Made by a program: the position numbers and the translations under genes. Below the pieces are notes generated by a model. That model was not told the DNA's origin and did no database searches. It worked only from the letters and a program-made list of their open reading frames with translations. 64,000 nucleotides of DNA from a virus. Shown piece by piece: positions 16,554 through 24,948 of this stretch (position 1 is the stretch's first letter; the number at the start of each line of letters is the position of its first letter). The stretch spans positions 1 through 64,000 of the IMG/VR virus record IMGVR_UViG_3300050120_000065; one strand, 5' to 3'.

Positions 16554-16796
16554 ATGACCAAACAAGACTTCGAATCAGCCTGCGCAGCATTACCCGAGGG
16601 TGTGTTCTGGGGCGATCCGCTGACGCCGGAGATTGCGCGGGGGATTATGGCGACACCGAGCAAAACTGACGACGACGCTATCACGCGAGCGCTTGTAACA
16701 TGGTTCTCACCGGACCATCCCGACCAGAGCGATTTCGCCTCACGCATGCGGAAGGCTATCTCCGCAGCAAATAAAGCCAATGAGGGTGCTCGATGA
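16554..16796 (+). CDS. Hypothetical protein, first gene after attP
   Basis: This 80-residue protein starts at the ATG after GGAGGGCGAA, the better-spaced of two in-frame ATGs. Sequence TKQDFESACAALPEGVFWGD is followed by helices. It opens the run of small + strand genes between attP and the end of the late unit, in the place of lambda's b region. Confidence 0.55.
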   Translation: MTKQDFESACAALPEGVFWGDPLTPEIARGIMATPSKTDDDAITRALVTWFSPDHPDQSDFASRMRKAISAANKANEGAR

Positions 16797-17113
16797 GTCC
16801 CGAAGCAATAGCCGGCCTCGATATCTTCAACTCGGCTTTCGAATTCGCGCTGATGATCCCATTCGCCTTTGGCCTGCGCACGCTCTACCGAGTCAAAGAC
16901 TCGCGAGCACTGAATGGCTTAGAGCAATGGCCGTACATGTTGCACTGCGTCTACACGGTATTTTTCTTTGGTGTGCTCGGTCGCTGGTGGTCGGCGGCCG
17001 CTCTGGCCGGATGGTCGTGTGCCTTCGTGGTCAAGATTCTGATGATTCGGCACTATCGGATACCGCGGCACAGAGAGACAATGGGACTCGTTGAAAACGG
17101 AGGCACGCAATGA
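16793..17113 (+). CDS. Small membrane protein, three likely spans
   Basis: This 106-residue protein is coupled to its neighbours by ATGA overlaps. Hydrophobic segments at about 14-33 (FEFALMIPFAFGL), 47-65 (MLHCVYTVFFFGVLGRWW) and 68-85 (ALAGWSCAFVVKILMI) suggest two or three membrane spans. Lysogenic functions such as exclusion are possible but not shown. Confidence 0.55.
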   Translation: MSPEAIAGLDIFNSAFEFALMIPFAFGLRTLYRVKDSRALNGLEQWPYMLHCVYTVFFFGVLGRWWSAAALAGWSCAFVVKILMIRHYRIPRHRETMGLVENGGTQ

Positions 17114-17439
17114 CGTTTCGATCAACGCTTGGATTTCCGGGCTTGCCGTCCACGCAGGGATTCGCGGGCAGCATTGAATCTCCGGGCTTCGCGCCGACAC
17201 CAACTACTGCGGAAACGCTGCGCCACATGGCCGACATTATCATCGGAAATGATGTGCAGGAAATCGTATGCCGGCACATCCTGCATAAAGTCGCGAAGGA
17301 ACTGGAAGATTGGGAATGGCTTCGCGAGCATCATAACGATATCGATGCGCCGATCTTAGTCTGTTACGACTCAGAAAAGCACACTTCGCTTGAGGCGGCT
17401 ATTGACGCGGCTCGAAAGAGCGCAGAGGGAGGAGTGTGA
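17110..17439 (+). CDS. Hypothetical protein
   Basis: This 109-residue protein has a flexible Pro/Gly-rich start (FRSTLGFPGLPSTQGF) and a helical rest (TAETLRHMADIIIGNDVQEIVCRHILHKVAKELEDWEWL). The stop overlaps the next start. Not recognised. Confidence 0.5.
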   Translation: MTFRSTLGFPGLPSTQGFAGSIESPGFAPTPTTAETLRHMADIIIGNDVQEIVCRHILHKVAKELEDWEWLREHHNDIDAPILVCYDSEKHTSLEAAIDAARKSAEGGV

Positions 17440-17756
17440 TGGAACCGCTGGCAGTTCTGGATGGAGTGCCGATAGTCGAGGGCGATATCCTCTATAGTCT
17501 GGATGGCGCGGCGTTGCGAGTGTTAAAGCCCTGGCGGACAGACATGCCTTTGCGCATGGAATCCGTCGCCAAGAAGAAGCCGGGCGATGCCGATTACTGG
17601 GCGACCGATACTCATTGGAAAGGCCAGCAGGTACTGTTCTGGCGCGTGAGCGATATCCCGGTACCGAAGGACAGAAGTCTATATTTCCGACTGAAAGATC
17701 AACTTGATGCTCGGGCAGCGCGCCGCAAGCTGCGGGCTAGGAGGCGGGATGCTTGA
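17439..17756 (+). CDS. Hypothetical protein
   Basis: This 105-residue product starts at the ATG that overlaps the previous TGA, after GGGAGGAGTG. It is beta-rich with VLDGVPIVEGDILYSLDG, then an Arg-rich C-terminus (DARAARRKLRARRRDA) that could bind nucleic acid. Function unknown. Confidence 0.5.
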   Translation: MEPLAVLDGVPIVEGDILYSLDGAALRVLKPWRTDMPLRMESVAKKKPGDADYWATDTHWKGQQVLFWRVSDIPVPKDRSLYFRLKDQLDARAARRKLRARRRDA

Positions 17757-17982
17757 ACTGAACCTGGATAAAGAAACGGCCGATGCGCTCTGGGACGCAT
17801 CGCATGAAAATCAACCTGCCGTGCTGACCGTGTTTCACGATGGCAAGGTGATCCAGTTCCGGCTGAGCGTTACTGCCGCCGAAATGATCCAGCATGGCCC
17901 GACCGAATGGCGACACGGCAAACCATATACGGTCCGCCTTAAGCTCGCGCAGCTAATCGACGTACCACAAACCGTGGTTTAG
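17749..17982 (+). CDS. Hypothetical protein
   Basis: This 77-residue protein starts at ATG 17749 after AGGAGGCGGG, an unusually strong site that recurs before the next gene. Sequence LELNLDKETADALWDASHEN is followed by beta strands. Family not recognised. Confidence 0.5.
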   Translation: MLELNLDKETADALWDASHENQPAVLTVFHDGKVIQFRLSVTAAEMIQHGPTEWRHGKPYTVRLKLAQLIDVPQTVV

Positions 17983-17990
17983 GAGGCGGG

Positions 17991-18203
17991 ATGACTGACA
18001 GATATCACTCTTTGACCGTGGTGCTAGACAGCAACATTCGGGCTGATGACGCAGAGCCGATGATGAACGCAATTCGTATGTTCGTGGGCGTTCAATCGGT
18101 CGCCGGTAACGTCGCGGACCCCGGCTATTATGTAGCAGAGACGCGCGTGCGGCACGAACTGCGGAGCAAGTTATTCGAAGCTTTGGAGCCGAAGGGCAAG
18201 TGA
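17991..18203 (+). CDS. Conserved small phage protein
   Basis: This is a 70-residue protein with an AGGAGGCGGG ribosome site. It has the pattern DRYHSLTVVLDSNIRADDAEPMMNAIRMF...VSGNV-DPGYYVAETRVRHELRSKL, a small alpha/beta protein that recurs in phages of many proteobacteria. No function is known. Confidence 0.65.
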   Translation: MTDRYHSLTVVLDSNIRADDAEPMMNAIRMFVGVQSVAGNVADPGYYVAETRVRHELRSKLFEALEPKGK

Positions 18204-18233
18204 CGCGCCGCTAGTGCGGGCTAATTTGGAGGG

Positions 18234-18629
18234 ATGATGGACGATCCGACTATTGAGCAGGTTATCGATGGATATCGCCGCTTGCCGCTGCTAGGCGGCA
18301 TTGAAGATCGCGCCAATGGCATTGCGCAGTTCTTTTCGCAGTCGCCGAAAGTTGCTGTTGCGGTCGAGCGAATTGACGGAACTGTGGCGCATTTCGTTCA
18401 GTCAACCATGATCGAAGACTTTGACGGCTGGACTTTGAATGGGCGCATGGGCGACCCGTACCGGTTTGCGATCAGCAGGTTTGAGATTGATATGGCGCCG
18501 CATCCCGTCCCGCGCAGCATTGAGGCTGGTACTAGGTCGCACTGCGGAATTTGTGGTCAGTACGGACGCGATAGCTATTGCGCTAAGTCGGGCTGCCCGT
18601 TTCCGAACGACGGAGATCGATCGTTTTAG
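18234..18629 (+). CDS. Hypothetical protein with C-terminal Cys cluster
   Basis: This 131-residue protein follows GGAGGG. The first 100 residues are mixed alpha/beta (IEQVIDGYRRLPLLGGIEDR). The end has HCGICGQYGRDSYCAKSGCPF, a likely zinc site. Function not recognised. Confidence 0.5.
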   Translation: MMDDPTIEQVIDGYRRLPLLGGIEDRANGIAQFFSQSPKVAVAVERIDGTVAHFVQSTMIEDFDGWTLNGRMGDPYRFAISRFEIDMAPHPVPRSIEAGTRSHCGICGQYGRDSYCAKSGCPFPNDGDRSF

Positions 18630-18683
18630 CACTCGGCGGAATTGGCGGCAGATTGATTGATGCGCTAAGGCGCGGGAGACGGG

Positions 18684-18995
18684 ATGAATGCTATAGATCT
18701 AAATCAGATGGCAGGTGGGAGCCAAGACAATCCGACCAGGCCGTCAGCACTGAAATCTTCTCAATGGATCCCTGCGTTAGCAGCCCCGCATACCCCGGAT
18801 GTCTACGAGGTCAAAGACAGCAAGGCGGTCGGAACATGTTTTTCGTATTTCGATGGCGAGAAATGGGCTTGGCCGTGCCGAGACCCCGAGACCGCTTATG
18901 CGATGCGAGGGCGACTCGACCATTCATGGGTGTTCAAGGAATGGTGCCAAATCCGTAGCGGCGCCAGCACTGCCGCCTTGAGCAGTCTGAATTGA
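18684..18995 (+). CDS. Hypothetical protein
   Basis: This 103-residue protein starts after GAGACGGG. It has WIPALAAPHTPDVYEVKDSK and CFSYFDGEKWAWPCRDPE, a tryptophan-rich pattern like small phage proteins that match a WxG motif. Function unknown. Confidence 0.5.
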   Translation: MNAIDLNQMAGGSQDNPTRPSALKSSQWIPALAAPHTPDVYEVKDSKAVGTCFSYFDGEKWAWPCRDPETAYAMRGRLDHSWVFKEWCQIRSGASTAALSSLN

Positions 18996-19022
18996 TCGTC
19001 GCCAATGGCGAGAGGAGATGGG

Positions 19023-19214
19023 ATGAAGCCGGGTGATTCAATCGAAGTGTTGCAGCAATCGTTTCAAGGGCTGGCCGCGCGCGAGACGAGCGCGCTGGCC
19101 ATCATAGAGAGCATCGATGAGAAAAAGATTGTTGCGCGATTCGTCCGACGTCGCGATGATGGGGTCGAGCTAATCGCTCTTGAGGTCTCTGCACAGAATC
19201 GGACTTGGCGATAG
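19023..19214 (+). CDS. Small hypothetical protein
   Basis: This 63-residue product begins KPGDSIEVLQQSF after GAGGAGATGG. It is beta-rich with a conserved-looking VARFVRRRDDGVELIALEV. No family known to me. Confidence 0.45.
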   Translation: MKPGDSIEVLQQSFQGLAARETSALAIIESIDEKKIVARFVRRRDDGVELIALEVSAQNRTWR

Positions 19215-19256
19215 AGCCAAAATTGACGCGGCACAACTGGCCGGGAGGGATGGGTG

Positions 19257-19535
19257 ATGGTTGACTTGTATGTGAATCGAAAGATCCGGCTACCGATCCA
19301 CGGCGACGCCGAGTATGAGCGCATCATGGAATTTGCTGAATCCGGGAGGCTATACCAGTTTGCTGGCGACGAATGCCTTGTAACCGAGGCGCATTACGAC
19401 AGCGTCTGGAAGCGTGGCGAATTCGAACTGACACCTATAGTTCATGTTGTAACGGCAGTCATCGCAGCCATCCACCCGGACGACAGCAGGTCGCGACAGA
19501 ACCACGTCCGCGACGCCGTTCAGGCTAATTGGTGA
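19257..19535 (+). CDS. Hypothetical protein
   Basis: This 92-residue protein starts at ATG 19257 after CCGGGAGGGATGGGTG. Segments VDLYVNRKIRLPIHGDAEYER and FAGDECLVTEAHYDSVWKRG suggest a mixed fold. Function unknown. Confidence 0.45.
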   Translation: MVDLYVNRKIRLPIHGDAEYERIMEFAESGRLYQFAGDECLVTEAHYDSVWKRGEFELTPIVHVVTAVIAAIHPDDSRSRQNHVRDAVQANW

Positions 19536-19539
19536 GAAA

Positions 19540-19746
19540 ATGGAATTCCAGCCGCCATTAGACGATTCACGCGCTTGCTCGCGCTGCGAACATTACGGCG
19601 GCCTAGATAGCTCTGGCGCGCACGCGGTATGCATGCGGCTACCTGGTGGGCAGCTTCGGGCGATGCCGCAGTATGGATGCGCGTTTTTCGCTCGAGCGAC
19701 GGGAAGTGACGATGACGCGGAGCCCGTTAGAGGCTGGCGGGGTTGA
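19540..19746 (+). CDS. Small Cys-rich protein, last gene of the + strand run
   Basis: This 68-residue protein has ACSRCEHYGG, then VCMRLPGG and QYGCAFF, so four cysteines spaced for one metal site. Its end overlaps by 20 bases the 3' end of the patatin gene on the other strand, so the b-region run and the late unit collide here. No terminator is visible between them. Confidence 0.5.
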   Translation: MEFQPPLDDSRACSRCEHYGGLDSSGAHAVCMRLPGGQLRAMPQYGCAFFARATGSDDDAEPVRGWRG

Positions 19747-20542
19747 GGGCTGAGAGCGCTGCTTTGGTTGCTGCGTGACCAGCATCGAACAGCATCTGAC
19801 GCGTCGCCGTATCCATATTTCTGTCAAATGAACTGGCGTTCCCGGTCGGCACGCGCACGATGGTCGTATTGTTTTTGAGATATAGCGCAAGCTGCGACGT
19901 TTCGTTGGATGCCAACAGCAGGTCGATCAGCCGCGGCAAAAATGTTCGAAATCCGTATTTCCCGGGCTTCAATGGCGCGTCGTCGGATTGCAACGATATG
20001 CCGATGCGCGGAATGTCATCAACGGTCAGCACGCCGGCCGGCAGGTTTTCGCAGCAACCACCATCAACCGCGCTGATACCGGCATAGTCGACCGGCACGA
20101 AAACCAGCGGAATCGAAGCCGAGGCCCGGGCTGCCAGTGCAATCGGTGCCGTCGGCGTTGTCGCCTTGCTAAACACAAACTCTTTCTCGGTCAGCCAGTC
20201 CGACGCAACGATTTTCAGATCGATGTCGATATCTGCAAACGTCTTGCCTTGCGTTTTCAGCATCAAGAAATCGAGCAGCCTGTCACCCGTGCAGAGCGCG
20301 CCCTTGGTGATAAACGTCCAGGGCGAGAAAGTCATGTACGGCGCCCAATCGAGCGTCATGCATAACTCTCTCAAGTCGGCTAGCGATATTCCGCTTGCGA
20401 ATAACGCTGCGATGATGCTGCCGCCGCTCGTGGAGGATATCTCAGGGACGGACAGGCCGGCTTCATCGACCGCATAGAGCGCGCCCAAATGCGCTGGCAA
20501 ACGGTACCCAGAACCGCTAAGCGCGAGCCTGACCTGTTTCAT
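19727..20542 (-). CDS. Patatin-like phospholipase, last gene of the late unit
   Basis: This 271-residue protein is of the patatin acyl-hydrolase family. Landmarks are the oxyanion loop SGSGYR (9-14), the nucleophile elbow STSGG with Ser39 (first residue Ser instead of the usual Gly) and the dyad aspartate Asp160 in VDGG (159-162). There is no signal peptide. Patatin proteins hydrolyse acyl lipids; in other settings they serve as defence effectors (CapV). Here it follows two lipoproteins and a holin-like gene, so a role in lysis or in altering the lysogen envelope is possible. The 3-base gap to the upstream lipoprotein suggests co-translation. Confidence 0.8.
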   Translation of the reverse strand: MKQVRLALSGSGYRLPAHLGALYAVDEAGLSVPEISSTSGGSIIAALFASGISLADLRELCMTLDWAPYMTFSPWTFITKGALCTGDRLLDFLMLKTQGKTFADIDIDLKIVASDWLTEKEFVFSKATTPTAPIALAARASASIPLVFVPVDYAGISAVDGGCCENLPAGVLTVDDIPRIGISLQSDDAPLKPGKYGFRTFLPRLIDLLLASNETSQLALYLKNNTTIVRVPTGNASSFDRNMDTATRQMLFDAGHAATKAALSALNPASL

Positions 20543-20544
20543 GC

Positions 20545-21042
20545 TTAGGCTACCAGCGTGCCGCTAGCCGGAGCCGGTGCGGCAGGCGCGACGATAGCAC
20601 CCGAGGCGGCCGGCACAGCAGCCGGAACCGATGCAAGCGCATTTTCCAGTGCGCCCTTGAACACACCGAGCCCCGCAACAATCAGAAGCTTGTCCGTATC
20701 GCTCAGCGACGAGATATTCGGCACTTGCGCTTGTGCCGCAGCAATCGACGTATTGATCAGGCTGGTGAGCGACGTAACGTTCAGCGTCGCATTGGCCGTG
20801 CACGTGTTGCCGAGATCTTTATTGAAAGCGGCAAACCCAGGTTGCGACGTGAGCAGCGGCGCCAACGGCTGAATGGTCGGCGTCAGGATGTTGCAGGCCG
20901 CCGTTACCTTGGCTTGCACTAGGGCAGCAATTTGGAGCGGCGTGAGCGTTACGGCTGGCGCGGTGGTGGCGCCGGTGGCGGCACAGCCAGCAAACAGCAG
21001 GCAAGCGGAAACAGCCGCGATTGCGGCGATGATCTTTTTCAT
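20545..21042 (-). CDS. Lipoprotein
   Basis: This 165-residue protein begins with a signal peptide MKKIIAAIAAVSACLLFAGC, a clear lipobox with Cys20. The mature part is Ala-rich (LTPLQIAALVQAKVTAACNIL) and ends with a low-complexity Ala/Pro tail. It lies between a second lipoprotein and the patatin gene. Function unknown; o-spanin is unlikely because the usual Pro-rich short form with an i-spanin overlap is absent. Confidence 0.75.
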   Translation of the reverse strand: MKKIIAAIAAVSACLLFAGCAATGATTAPAVTLTPLQIAALVQAKVTAACNILTPTIQPLAPLLTSQPGFAAFNKDLGNTCTANATLNVTSLTSLINTSIAAAQAQVPNISSLSDTDKLLIVAGLGVFKGALENALASVPAAVPAASGAIVAPAAPAPASGTLVA

Positions 21043-21063
21043 GATGGATTCCTTGGAGAGGGA

Positions 21064-21369
21064 CTACGGGGCTAACTTGACGATGGCGCCGGTTGCGCCA
21101 ATGACCGCGGCTGAAACATCGGATGCGGCAATTGCCGCGGCAGCTATCGGTGCAGACGCCTTAACGCCAGTCTCGGCAAAGCGGACTACAAACGTCCCGC
21201 CCTGCTCGGTGGCAAAGAAATTGAGCGTGCCGACGTCCTTTGCTGACCAAGCGGTCGCGCGGCAGCACAAGACTTGCTTCGACGCGGTATCGTAGAACGG
21301 CTCAACCGAATACGAGGCGCAGCCGGCCAGCGCAGCCAGCAGGATCAGTGCGAGCGTGGCGCGGATCAT
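21064..21369 (-). CDS. Small lipoprotein
   Basis: This 101-residue protein begins MIRATLALILLAALAGC, a type II signal with lipobox Cys17. The mature part has YSVEPFYDTASKQVLCCRATAWSAKD then a long Ala/Gly segment (ASAPIAAAAIAAS). The ATG overlaps the stop of the holin-like gene. It may be an envelope or lysis accessory. Confidence 0.7.
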   Translation of the reverse strand: MIRATLALILLAALAGCASYSVEPFYDTASKQVLCCRATAWSAKDVGTLNFFATEQGGTFVVRFAETGVKASAPIAAAAIAASDVSAAVIGATGAIVKLAP

Positions 21370-21608
21370 TGCGGTGCGGCGGGTTGTGCAGGCGTAGCGG
21401 GCTCTTGCGGCGCTGCGGGAGCAGGCTGGGCAACCGTGGCCGCCGGCGTGTTTGCGCTGGTGGAGACGTGATAGATGCCCAGGCCCGACAGCGCTGCGCC
21501 GATTGCGGTAATGAAACCGTCGACCGGAGTCTTGCCCATATAGGCCAGCGTGCCCCACGCGCCGAGCAAGAGTGCGGCGCCGATAAATTTGAGAATGTTT
21601 GCGTTCAT
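21366..21608 (-). CDS. Holin-like small membrane protein
   Basis: This 80-residue protein starts at the ATG preceded by GGAGCAAAT. It has two hydrophobic segments, 5-22 (LKFIGAALLLGAWGTLAY) and 30-46 (GFITAIGAALSGLGIYH), then a Pro/Ala/Gln tail. Size, span number and place before two lipoproteins fit a class II holin, but the endolysin lies 4 kb upstream, so this is only a candidate. Confidence 0.5.
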   Translation of the reverse strand: MNANILKFIGAALLLGAWGTLAYMGKTPVDGFITAIGAALSGLGIYHVSTSANTPAATVAQPAPAAPQEPATPAQPAAPQ

Positions 21609-21616
21609 ATTTGCTC

Positions 21617-22138
21617 CTATGCTGTTGGGTGAGTCGCTACGGGTAACTCTTCGTCTGGCGTCAGGATGAAGTCTGCACGCCGGTTGCGGTCCATAACCCA
21701 GATCGGATACGGGACTAGATGGATGCCGTGATCCTTCATGCGATGGTGCTTCGCGCAGAGAACCATCATGTTGTATTCGGAGTCGATGAAGTCGGACGGC
21801 TCTTTGTAGGTCGACCAGTCGAACCCTGGATGCAGCGCGCGCATCTTGTCGAAGTCGATTCCATCGGCGTCCGCCCATTCAGCGTGGAAGTGATGCACCT
21901 CCCTCGCCTCTTTGGTGCCGCATACCCAGCACGGCGTATCCAGCACGTTGATCAGGTGATGCTTGGTCTTACGGAACAGGGCCGACTCAGCGCGCGGCGG
22001 ATGGTCAGGATAGAAAATATCGATAACGATTGTTTCGCGCTGCTCATGTTCGTGCGCTGGCTGCGCCGCCATCCCCTCAGCCGTGCATTGCGCGCACGGG
22101 GACTCAAGCGGCACGCTATGGCTGCATCGTGTGGTCAT
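21617..22138 (-). CDS. HNH endonuclease-like protein
   Basis: This 173-residue protein has zinc-type CWVCGTKEAREVHHFHAEW, then YNMMVLCAKHHRMKDHGIH, giving the H-N-H catalytic elements with flanking Cys pairs. The N-terminus carries another C-x4-C arrangement (SPCAQC). HNH proteins can be homing endonucleases or packaging partners; its position among fibre and lysis genes, far from the terminase, favours a mobile insertion or accessory function. Confidence 0.75.
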   Translation of the reverse strand: MTTRCSHSVPLESPCAQCTAEGMAAQPAHEHEQRETIVIDIFYPDHPPRAESALFRKTKHHLINVLDTPCWVCGTKEAREVHHFHAEWADADGIDFDKMRALHPGFDWSTYKEPSDFIDSEYNMMVLCAKHHRMKDHGIHLVPYPIWVMDRNRRADFILTPDEELPVATHPTA

Positions 22139-22154
22139 AATTTTGGGAGTTGGA

Positions 22155-22502
22155 TCAGCGCTGGACGCCGACGATCTTGATTGAGCGCGCAGAGGTGCGC
22201 CCTTGGCTGGTGACGATGGTTACGGTCACGATGTAGATGCTTCCGACGGTCGGCGTGGAGAGCCACCATACGACTAAGCCGCCACTCACTAGCGTCCCGT
22301 TTGGGCTCGGATTGACGGTCAGCGTCGCGTCTGGTCCGGTGTACGTGACCGTTGGCGTGCCGATGATGGTTTCGCCCGGAGCGAGCCAAGAACCGACGCC
22401 TAGCGGTGGTGCTGGACATCCCCAATTCATCCCAAAGTCGAGAATCTCTGTCGGGCCCAGGTCGAATGTCTGGAGCGGACCATCCCATTGGCAGGCTTGC
22501 AT
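22155..22502 (-). CDS. Ig-like fibre-associated protein
   Basis: This 115-residue, beta-rich protein starts MQACQWDGPLQTFDLGPTEI and continues with alternating hydrophobic strands (VTYTGPDATLTVNP, VVWWLSTPTVGSIYIVTVTIV), like an Ig-type fold. It overlaps none of its neighbours but follows the fibre genes closely, and proteins of this kind link fibres to the tail in related phages. That role is an inference. Confidence 0.5.
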   Translation of the reverse strand: MQACQWDGPLQTFDLGPTEILDFGMNWGCPAPPLGVGSWLAPGETIIGTPTVTYTGPDATLTVNPSPNGTLVSGGLVVWWLSTPTVGSIYIVTVTIVTSQGRTSARSIKIVGVQR

Positions 22503-22512
22503 GGCCTACCCC

Positions 22513-23145
22513 TTATTGGGCGTTAATGTCATAGCCGATCACGGCAGCACCGGCGGCAATGTTGGGCGAGATATTGGCGCCGACAGTCGTGGGTGTGCCG
22601 GTTGCCTGGATGCAGTACTCCCATGCGTGCCCTGAAGTCAGTGCGTCGTACATGGCAAACCCGACGACTAGACCAAGACTGGTAGTTACTTGAGCGAAGG
22701 CGATCGCATTGTTGTTACTGATCTGGCCTGTAGCGCCGGTCGATGCAACTGTGGTCCCTGCGCCCTGCGTGCCTGACCAGTTAGCCAGCGTCGATGCATA
22801 CGAGACGCGGGCGTAACCAGTGGCGGATCCCTCAGGAATCGTGCCGCCGTAGAGCGCGGTGGTCTGCTCGGTCCATACAGCCGTGCCGTCTGTGACAGTG
22901 CCGCCCGCGGTGGTCGGCCAAGTCGGCTCGCCTGATCCGGTTGTGCCGGCCGTGGTGCATTTGTAGAGGCGGCCGTTCAGTGTTGCCGGGACGGTGTAAG
23001 CATTAAGCGCAACCACAGTGCTGCGCGGAGACTGCCCCGCCGACGCTACGATCAAGCCGACGAAGCGGGGGGTCGGGTAAGAGACGGACTGGCCGCGGTA
23101 TTCGGCATCAATCTTTTGATTTTGCTTAAAAAGGGTATCTAGCAC
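22513..23145 (-). CDS. Fibre-related protein with carbohydrate-binding-like repeat
   Basis: This 210-residue protein follows the glycine-rich fibre. It holds RLYKCTTAGTTGSGEPTWPT with TDGTAVWTE, a repeat found in phage fibre tips and thought to bind surface sugars. The N-terminus (LFKQNQKIDAEYRGQSVSYPTPRF) resembles fibre attachment segments. Probably a component of the second fibre set. Confidence 0.6.
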   Translation of the reverse strand: MLDTLFKQNQKIDAEYRGQSVSYPTPRFVGLIVASAGQSPRSTVVALNAYTVPATLNGRLYKCTTAGTTGSGEPTWPTTAGGTVTDGTAVWTEQTTALYGGTIPEGSATGYARVSYASTLANWSGTQGAGTTVASTGATGQISNNNAIAFAQVTTSLGLVVGFAMYDALTSGHAWEYCIQATGTPTTVGANISPNIAAGAAVIGYDINAQ

Positions 23146-23154
23146 TTTCGGCTC

Positions 23155-24948
23155 CTAGGCCACATTGACAATGCGATCCTCGGGCGGCACGCTCAAGGTT
23201 CTGTTTTCAGGCGGGATGTTTGCGATGCGCGACTCAGGAGCGACCACAGCAATGCGGCTCTCTGGCGATACGTTGGCGATGCGATTTTCTGGATCGACGT
23301 TGAAGACGCGTTCAGGGACGCGAAACAACGCGATGCGCGCGGCACCGGTAGTCGTGTTCAGGGCGGCGGCTGAAACCTGGGCAAGTGCGCCGACGACAAC
23401 ACTTCCGACAGAGGAATTGAAACCAGTCGCGGAAATTTGCGATGCACTGGGCGCCAGTACATGGACGTTGCCGGTATCGACGTCCAGGCCGTTCGCCGCC
23501 ACGGGCGCCGAGCCTGAGACGCTTACCGCCCCGAATGTCGCGTCATTGGCTGCGCCGGCGATTCCTGCTACACCGCCGATGGCCACCGAGCCGGCTGGTA
23601 CGCCGAGCGCGCCAAACTGAATCGCAGCGGACCCGCCAACGCGAATCGAGCCAGCCGCGCTATCAAGCGCCGTCGCGGACACCCCAGCGATGCCGGTTAG
23701 TGCAAACGAGCCCGTGCTGACATTGAATGAGGATGCTGAGACTGAGCCCGCGCCAGGCGTACTGACTTGCACCGCTCCGGTCGTGGCATCAAGCCCAGTG
23801 CAGGCTATGGCGCCCTTGCCGATGACTTGCGACGCGCCTGCCGTGGCGGCCAGTGCTTGAGCCTGGAGTGCTGCGATGCCGCCAAGCTGAATGGCGCCAG
23901 CCGTAGCATCGAGACCATTCGCGTCGATCGCCGCCGAGCCGCTTAGCCCGGAATTCCCGATTACGGCGTCGAGCGCGGTCACATGCAATGCTGCGACACC
24001 GGCGATCGCTACCGAGCCGGACGTGGCAGTTAAACCGGTACCAGACGCCGCAGCGAAACCACCGAGCGATATCGTTCCTTTCGTCGCATCCAGGCCGGCA
24101 GCGCTGAGCGCGCCAGCGCCGCCGATCGCAACAGCGCCGACCGTGACATCAAAGCCAGAAGCAACTATTGCCGCCGTGGTCGCGGCCGTGAATGTAAGCC
24201 GGATCTGGCCTTGCGCTCCAGCCCCGCCCGCAGCGTTGACGGAGTTCGTAGCTTCGCAACCGCCGCCACCGCCGCCCGGCAATCCACCAGCTTTACCAGC
24301 GCCGGTGCACGAGCTGCCTGCGCCACCACCACCGTTCGCGTTCGCAACGCCGGCATTGCCCGCGCCTGAAGACGCAGCGCCACCCGCGCCACCCGATCCA
24401 GCATCTCCTGCGCCACCAGGCCCGGCCGTACCGTTGGTGCCCGCACCGCCCACTCCGCCCAGACCATTCGGGCCGGGAGCCCCGCCTGCGCCGCCCGTAA
24501 AGTTCGATCCAGAGTTGGCAGTGCCATTCGATCCAGGCAGCGTCGTTGTGCCTACTGCGCCGGTTATGGTTGCGCCAAGACCAGCCGATACGGTCGATGC
24601 TGTCCCAGTTGAACCGCCGGTCTGCGCGCCGTTAGCAGCGGTGGTACTCGTGGCCTGAGAAGTTCCGCCGATCCATGTCGGGTTGCCGGGCGAGCCGTTC
24701 GTAAAACCAGATACAGTGCCGCCTGCGCCAGCCGCGCCAATCGCGAAATTAACGGTCGCGCCGGGCGTGCGGCTGATGGCTGGCGATGCGGAGTAACCGC
24801 CCGATGCGCCAGGACCAGATCCGACCGGGGCCGATGGGCCATTTTCCGATCCGCCGCCCGAGCCAGATCCCCATGTTTCCTCGGCCCACTGGGTTACGCC
24901 GGCTGGAACGACAATCGATGTTCCCGTCGTAAGGACGGTAACCGTCAT
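23155..24948 (-). CDS. Large glycine-rich fibre protein
   Basis: This 597-residue protein is built from repeats. Residues 1-130 form a Gly-rich head ending in a run of Gly/Ala/Asn (GGAGGAGTNG type), followed by about fourteen degenerate blocks of the form ALDAT-GSxxxGGxAA (residues 250-535). It ends with five copies of a 10-residue unit around PENRI/PESRI/PEDRI. Gly-rich loops of this sort occur in phage adhesins that recognise host surface proteins. Start MTVTVLTTGTS, 3 bases after the stop of the small gene upstream. Confidence 0.75.
   Translation of the reverse strand: MTVTVLTTGTSIVVPAGVTQWAEETWGSGSGGGSENGPSAPVGSGPGASGGYSASPAISRTPGATVNFAIGAAGAGGTVSGFTNGSPGNPTWIGGTSQATSTTAANGAQTGGSTGTASTVSAGLGATITGAVGTTTLPGSNGTANSGSNFTGGAGGAPGPNGLGGVGGAGTNGTAGPGGAGDAGSGGAGGAASSGAGNAGVANANGGGGAGSSCTGAGKAGGLPGGGGGGCEATNSVNAAGGAGAQGQIRLTFTAATTAAIVASGFDVTVGAVAIGGAGALSAAGLDATKGTISLGGFAAASGTGLTATSGSVAIAGVAALHVTALDAVIGNSGLSGSAAIDANGLDATAGAIQLGGIAALQAQALAATAGASQVIGKGAIACTGLDATTGAVQVSTPGAGSVSASSFNVSTGSFALTGIAGVSATALDSAAGSIRVGGSAAIQFGALGVPAGSVAIGGVAGIAGAANDATFGAVSVSGSAPVAANGLDVDTGNVHVLAPSASQISATGFNSSVGSVVVGALAQVSAAALNTTTGAARIALFRVPERVFNVDPENRIANVSPESRIAVVAPESRIANIPPENRTLSVPPEDRIVNVA

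Noticed and set aside
16554-19746. Small + strand genes after attP as host chromosomal DNA
   Set aside because: Their size, strong ribosome sites and overlaps are phage-like and they run straight into the late unit.
23891-24658. + strand Pro/Ala-rich frame of 255 codons
   Set aside because: Antisense shadow of the glycine-rich fibre; Gly/Ala codons read backward give Pro/Ala.
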